Of a DNA stretch of 64,000 bases, positions 60,701 to 64,000 are shown one piece after another. The position numbers were made by a program, and so were the translations under genes. Numbering within the stretch: position 1 is the first letter of the stretch; each line of letters opens with the position of its first letter. The notes beneath the pieces are model-generated. The model did not search any database and was not told the origin of the DNA. It saw only the letters and a program-made list of their open reading frames with translations. This DNA comes from Nocardia neocaledoniensis (GTDB lineage: Bacteria > Actinomycetota > Actinomycetes > Mycobacteriales > Mycobacteriaceae). Location: assembly GCF_003182135.1 (NCBI RefSeq), contig NZ_QGTL01000004.1:124001-188000 (forward strand). Direction: 5' to 3'.

Positions 60701-63147
60701 GCGCGCACGCCCCGGTTCCCCGTGAATCCCGATCGGACCTGCCCGGCAGCACGAACCACACGGCCGGACCGCGCTTCGGCGCGGCCGACGAATCCCGTTT
60801 CGGACCGCGTGATGCCTCGGCTCCGGAAGCTCCGGACGCGCGGAGTTTCGGCCCGCAGGGCGGTGCCCACTCCGCAGCGCCGGGCGAACCCCGCCTGAAT
60901 CTGCCGGGCGAGCCGGGCGCATCCCTCGGCTCCGCGAACGGGCCCGAGTCCCCGAATGCCCGCGGCGACAGCGGTAGCACCATCGAGGGTGAACGCTTCG
61001 GTGCGCGAAGCGACTTCGCCCCGGGCTCGCCCTTCCGCACGGCGGGCGACTCGCCGGCCGGACTGTCAGGTGCGGCACGCTTCGGTATCCGCGGCGACGC
61101 TGGTCCGGGCTCGCCCTTCGGATCTTCCGGCGACGCGCCGACCGATGCGGCGGGTGCAGCACGCATCGGCGGCGCCGATACCGATGCGACCGGCGACTCG
61201 GCGGGTGGGCCTCGGCTCAGCATGCCGGGTAATGTCGCGGGTCGAGGACGTTTCGGGTCGGCCGGTGAGACTGAGAGTGCCGACGGCGCTTCGGGTTCCG
61301 CGCTCGACGAGAGCGGCGTCATCGGTGGCGGATTCGTCGACGGCGGCACACCGGGTGTGATCGGCGGCGGGCTGCCCAGTCGTGGTTCTCGTGAAGCGAC
61401 GCCGCCACGTGGTGCGGAGCGAGTGCAGCCGCCCGCCGGTTTCACTCCGCCCTCGGTCGACCGGCCGTCCGTTCCGCGCGTGTCCACGCCGGACGAGGCC
61501 CCCGGATTCGGTGCGCCCGCCGAGGACTCGGCGCGACCGATCGTCAACCAGTCGCGGCCGAGCGTGAGCCCGCCGCCGGGCATCGTGCCGCCCCCAGCGC
61601 CGAGCATCGTGAATCCGCCGCCGGGGCTCGTTCCGCCGGTGCCGAGGATCGCCAACCCGCAGCCGCCGAGCATCGTCTCGCCGACGCCGCGGCCGGTCGA
61701 CCCGCCCGCCGGTGGCACGTTCGGTGGATTCACACCGGTCGGTCGCGAGGCCGCGCAGGAGACGGAAGGATCCGCGCCCGAACAGGATTCGCGTTCCTTC
61801 CCGCCGCCGGGTCAAGCAGCGCCGGGTACCCACCGCGCACCTGCGGGCAATGAGCCCGAGGCCGAGCAGCCCGCCGCACGGGGGGTCTTCGGCACACCGG
61901 TCCCGGTGGAGCCCCAGTCGCCCCCGCCGTCGTGGCGCGACGCCGGTGCCCCCACGGCCGCGAACGAATTCCGCGTCCCTGATTCCGGAGCAGCCTATGG
62001 CGGATTCGGTGCGGGGAACGACCCGGCCGACCCGCCGGGGGCCGCCCCGCTCAGCAGCCGCGACAGCAGCACAGCCAACCCGCCGCTGCCCCGTCGCGGC
62101 GCCGAGCCGAACTTCGAAGGCGTGCAGCCGGATGCGGCGAGCCGCGCCGACGGCATCGCCGGCCCGGTGACGCCAGATCACGGCAACAGCGCCCCCAACC
62201 CCACGACGCCGGGTCATGGCAGCGGCGGCACGGCACCCGCCGATCGCGGCTATGGCACCGCAGAACAGAGCGCTCCGGGTCGTGAAGACCCTGCAGCGCC
62301 TGGCGGTGGCAGCACCACCGGCGCAGGGCCCAGCGATCGCGGGTTCGGGACAGCAGAACCGAGCGCGCCCGGTTACGGAAACCTCGCCGATCCCGGTCGT
62401 GGCAACAGCCCAACCGGGGAGGCATCGAGCGATCGACGATTCGGTGCCGCGGAACCGCGCGCGACGGGCCGCGAAGGCGGTGTGGCCGATCCGGATCGGG
62501 GCGACAACGCGACCGGTTCTGCTCTGCCCAGGCCTGGATACGCCGACGATCAGGCTGCGGCGGGGTCCGAAGGCAGCGCGACACCGCCGCGCGGTGGGTT
62601 CGGGGCGGCTGAGTCGGTGCCGGGTCGGGAGAACGGTGCGGCCGGGTCGCTCCGTGGTTCCGTGGGTGCGCCCGGCGGGTTCCAGGTGCCGCAGGTCGAC
62701 AATGGGTCGGGTTTCGCTCCGGGTGAGGCTGCGGCGGAGCGGGATTCGGCGCGCGGTGAGGTTCGGCCGCAGGTCGCGCCGCCGGGGTTCACGGCGGTGC
62801 CCACCGGTGACGCCGAGCAGCCGCGATCCGGGGACGAAGACGACCGCCGCGGCGCGGCGGACTCCCGGAACGTCGCCGCAGAGTCGGCCGGTCAGTGGCA
62901 GGCTCCCGCCGGATTCACCGCGGTGCCGACGCCGAGCGCCGAGCAGGAACGTTCCGGCGACGACACGGCGGAGCCGGAAGCCGATGCGCCGCAGAACAAC
63001 CGGAACGAGATCGAGAACTGGATGGCCCAGTTGCGGTCCTCGCGGCGTGGCAGCACGACCCCGGACGAGGGCCGTCACCAGGCAGGCGACGGACGCACCG
63101 TGAGCGTGAACGAGCTCCTGCGTCGCCGCGAGGGCGACGCCGACTGA
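57760..63147 (+). CDS. mmpL3: Trehalose monomycolate flippase MmpL3, with very long C-terminal tail
   Basis: 1795 aa from GTG 57760, adjacent to the NYN stop. RND-type transporter: N-terminal helix (FAVIGVVGAAMLALGAYG), first extracytoplasmic domain, helix block with the proton relay pair Asp255-Tyr256 (GLAIDYGLFIVSRF), second extracytoplasmic domain, and Asp612-Tyr613 (STDYEVFLLSRM). The membrane part ends near residue 700 (DDCWWAPKWMKR). The remaining ~1090 residues are Pro/Gly/Ser/Asp-rich, with repeats such as RFG/FG motifs, GF..VPT..AEQ.RSGD and PPP-rich stretches, and a conserved terminal VSVNELLRRREGD. MmpL3 exports trehalose monomycolate in mycobacteria and has a tail of roughly 200 residues there, so this tail is greatly expanded. 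Confidence 0.92.
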   Translation: MFTRWGDLVYRFRFAVIGVVGAAMLALGAYGTGLGDRLTQSGWFDPGSESVQGAEIADVAFGRDHTADVIVMYNAPEGKTIDDPEFQQKIVSNLTSAVNDHPDQIDKINGTYWKVGDAPAVPSAFGSKDKKHAFASIAIVGDNDTTIMANYRVVADVFYIPGVDVEVSGLQPLGVTLNDTIAHDTKRMEVLALPAVAVLLFFIFGGIVAAALPLIIGGLTIIGATGIVMTLTNFTEVNSFVTGVVSMIGLGLAIDYGLFIVSRFREELAEGYDTPAAIRRSVVTAGRTVVFSATMIIASLGGVLLFPQGFLRSVAYGTIATVSLAALTAVTILPAMLAVLGPRVDMLGLKRFRKNKTAEEIENGFWGRLTRWVMRHPLKIAIPVTVGLLLLIIPVKNLAFGGINEKYLPPDNPTRAALEHFYEVFPQKKTDPIQLVFVVESGDKADTDAIGQVWKQANRAPGLVEPFAVPSNPPDDRTVYRTSATLVDPTGNAEPTIDYLREIEVPEGVTMYVTGQPTLMADSIDTLLELMPWMILIVLFSTFVLMFLTFGSLVLPIKAALMSALGLGSTLGILTWIFIDGNGAGLLNFTPQPISAPVLMLIIAIIYGLSTDYEVFLLSRMVEARAQGASTTEAVRIGTAQTGRIITAAALILLVVTGAFAFSDMVMMQYIAYGMIAALFIDATVLRMLLVPAIMKLLGDDCWWAPKWMKRIQEKIGLGEPILDDERPQKGSVVDLVKTTPITDPPTMQLASVPDSKLAKTPRRPRTVAEIEAEAPTAHLDKITEHTDPAEPARPRPPMSPDPTRPRAPMLSGGPTRKPGTETPKPDQGQANPPSSGDPTQILPIIKPDAAPPETGRGQADSPEHGTDPQSPRGDFGPRLGDTGRGTTGGDSGPGRSSFNAFGDPATGTADSGTTGGPSFGAPSGPSFGTTAEPRFGASDEPGSGTTAEPRLGSRDASSPDDSGSQNIDAPGGFALGSTSGAHAPVPRESRSDLPGSTNHTAGPRFGAADESRFGPRDASAPEAPDARSFGPQGGAHSAAPGEPRLNLPGEPGASLGSANGPESPNARGDSGSTIEGERFGARSDFAPGSPFRTAGDSPAGLSGAARFGIRGDAGPGSPFGSSGDAPTDAAGAARIGGADTDATGDSAGGPRLSMPGNVAGRGRFGSAGETESADGASGSALDESGVIGGGFVDGGTPGVIGGGLPSRGSREATPPRGAERVQPPAGFTPPSVDRPSVPRVSTPDEAPGFGAPAEDSARPIVNQSRPSVSPPPGIVPPPAPSIVNPPPGLVPPVPRIANPQPPSIVSPTPRPVDPPAGGTFGGFTPVGREAAQETEGSAPEQDSRSFPPPGQAAPGTHRAPAGNEPEAEQPAARGVFGTPVPVEPQSPPPSWRDAGAPTAANEFRVPDSGAAYGGFGAGNDPADPPGAAPLSSRDSSTANPPLPRRGAEPNFEGVQPDAASRADGIAGPVTPDHGNSAPNPTTPGHGSGGTAPADRGYGTAEQSAPGREDPAAPGGGSTTGAGPSDRGFGTAEPSAPGYGNLADPGRGNSPTGEASSDRRFGAAEPRATGREGGVADPDRGDNATGSALPRPGYADDQAAAGSEGSATPPRGGFGAAESVPGRENGAAGSLRGSVGAPGGFQVPQVDNGSGFAPGEAAAERDSARGEVRPQVAPPGFTAVPTGDAEQPRSGDEDDRRGAADSRNVAAESAGQWQAPAGFTAVPTPSAEQERSGDDTAEPEADAPQNNRNEIENWMAQLRSSRRGSTTPDEGRHQAGDGRTVSVNELLRRREGDAD

Positions 63148-63166
63148 CCGTGCCGATCAACTGATA

Positions 63167-63205
63167 CGACGAAACCCACGGTGACATCCGCCGTGGGTTT
63201 CGTCG
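63167..63205. terminator. Bidirectional terminator between mmpL3 and the DUF2339 gene
   Basis: CGACGAAACCCACGG and its perfect complement with a 9-nt loop, 19 bases after mmpL3. Confidence 0.8.
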
Positions 63206-63222
63206 TTGCGGGCCGCACCACG

Positions 63223-64000
63223 CTATGTCTGCGAGCTTTCGGAGTCGGCGAAGGCGCGGGCATACCGGGTTCCGGTGAGCAGCAACAGGATTCCGACCAC
63301 CAGGAACGCCGCGACGCGCACCAGTCCGGACAGTGTCGCCAAGTCGAACAGGAAGAGCTTGGCCAGCGCGGCGGCCGCCACCAGCAGGCCGGAGGCCAGG
63401 CAGACCTTCGCCACCGAAGGCGAGCGGGTGATCCTGCGCAGCCCGTAGAACAGGGACGCGGTCGCGGCGGCCATCCAGACGATCGTCGCGAGACTGTGCC
63501 CGACGACGAAACCGTCACCGCCGCCGAGGGTCACACCGAGCGAAACCGCGGCGACCAGCACGAAGTACAGTCCGCCGATGCTCACCGCGATCCACATACC
63601 GGTGACGAGCACCTGCTCACGCCACCCCGGGAGCCGGGGCACCGTCCAGACCACCATGGCCGCGACGCCGAGTCCGAGCAGTGCGGATACCGCGGTCGCG
63701 AGATCGAGTCGCTGTTCGGCGAGGCGTTGCAGGGCAAGGGTTTCCGGGTTCGCTGTCGCGAAGAGGATGAGACCGCTGAGCACCGCGAAGGCGAGGCCGA
63801 TGCTTGCAGCGACGCGGGTGCGGGTGGTCGCGGCGACGGCGAGGAAGGCCAGTGCGACGGCGAACAGCGCGGTCGGCAGCAGATCCGGTTCGGCTCCGGT
63901 GGCCCTGGCACAGGTCTGGAGCAGGGCGACGGCACCGGTGAGGGCCGAGACCAGGGCGGTGTGCGCGGGAATCCGCAGGGTGCTCGTGAGCGCGGGGACC
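63223..64000 (-). CDS. DUF2339 membrane protein, C-terminal part (cut by right edge)
   Basis: The frame is open from 63999 to the stop at 63223 (259 residues), so the start lies outside the window; an internal GTG at 63783 is not a real start. Eight or so membrane helices in a row, with RLAEQRLDLATAVSALLGLGVAAMVVW and PSVAKVCLASGLLVAAAALAKLFLFDLATLSGLVRVAAFLVVGILLL, the pattern of the DUF2339 family. In M. tuberculosis a similar gene lies near mmpL3 (the Rv0204c-Rv0205 neighbourhood). Function unknown. Confidence 0.75.
   Translation of the reverse strand, partial: VPALTSTLRIPAHTALVSALTGAVALLQTCARATGAEPDLLPTALFAVALAFLAVAATTRTRVAASIGLAFAVLSGLILFATANPETLALQRLAEQRLDLATAVSALLGLGVAAMVVWTVPRLPGWREQVLVTGMWIAVSIGGLYFVLVAAVSLGVTLGGGDGFVVGHSLATIVWMAAATASLFYGLRRITRSPSVAKVCLASGLLVAAAALAKLFLFDLATLSGLVRVAAFLVVGILLLLTGTRYARAFADSESSQT

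Noticed and set aside
57652..60870. 1072-aa minus-strand frame opposite mmpL3
   Set aside because: Arg/Asp/Gly-rich shadow of a GC-rich gene; the plus strand encodes an unmistakable MmpL3.
60300..63100. Repeats in the mmpL3 3' part as a CRISPR array or tandem DNA repeat
   Set aside because: Repeat units are irregular in length, lie in one open frame and encode low-complexity protein; there are no constant repeats with unique spacers.

Overview
The window is GC-rich DNA from a mycolic-acid-producing actinomycete, most likely Nocardia or a close relative. It carries mmpL3, aftD, an antigen-85-like esterase, a DUF3068 protein and GTP-type PEPCK. Signal peptides, start sites and apparently leaderless promoters are of mycobacterial type. 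From about 16.8 kb rightwards the gene order matches, in reverse, the Mycobacterium tuberculosis region Rv0204c-Rv0243 (htdX, fabG4, fadA2, the Rv0238-type TetR, lpqI, the small DUF2613 protein, aftD, an acyltransferase, DUF3068, the Rv0226c/0225/0224c/0223c homologues, pckG, the Rv0210/0209 pair, trmB, the NYN protein, mmpL3). Extra genes are interspersed. Family and synteny statements are from memory of those families; no database search was run.

Region 1 (1-15.8 kb, almost all minus strand) is a phage-derived block. Read in its own direction it has a regulatory end (XRE repressor on plus, a 248-aa HTH-like protein, an 81-aa protein, a degenerate ImmA/IrrE-like protein), then a lysis cassette (mycolyl-esterase lysin B, holin, coiled-coil membrane protein, amidase lysin A, 25-aa hydrophobic peptide). 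Next come a 204-aa unknown, a 1026-aa polymorphic-toxin-like protein with a nuclease-like C-terminus, and a bipartite immunity-like protein. A non-contractile tail module follows (tail terminator, major tail protein, frameshifted chaperone pair, tape measure, distal tail protein). At the left edge starts a second protein sharing the N-terminal domain of the toxin-like protein. No terminase, portal, capsid, integrase or replication gene is visible, and the place where head genes should precede the tail genes is occupied by toxin, immunity and lysis genes. The best reading is a tailocin-like particle or tail-borne toxin delivery system, not an ordinary prophage, although the left end lies outside the window.

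Region 2 (15.8-33 kb) holds lipid genes (htdX-fabG4 divergent from fadA2), a broken hipA with intact hipB and three operators, secreted proteins, an antigen-85-like esterase, 6-phosphogluconate dehydrogenase, a VanW-type wall protein, a DUF5685 protein with a metallothionein-like tail, a TetR regulator, lpqI, a universal stress protein behind a CsoR-like operator, and isochorismate synthase. A nearly identical 20-bp palindrome lies in front of the TetR gene and between fabG4 and fadA2, suggesting one regulon.

Region 3 (33-49 kb) is a cell-envelope block: aftD, acyltransferase, DUF3068, flippase-like protein, GT-C-like membrane protein, glycosyltransferase, methyltransferase and aldehyde dehydrogenase, with small unknown genes.

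Region 4 (49-64 kb) has a GlxA-type regulator, an HD-domain protein, pckG, a pair of dynamin-like or GTPase genes, and the trmB-NYN-mmpL3 operon. The mmpL3 product has an unusually long C-terminal tail. A DUF2339 membrane protein is cut by the right edge.
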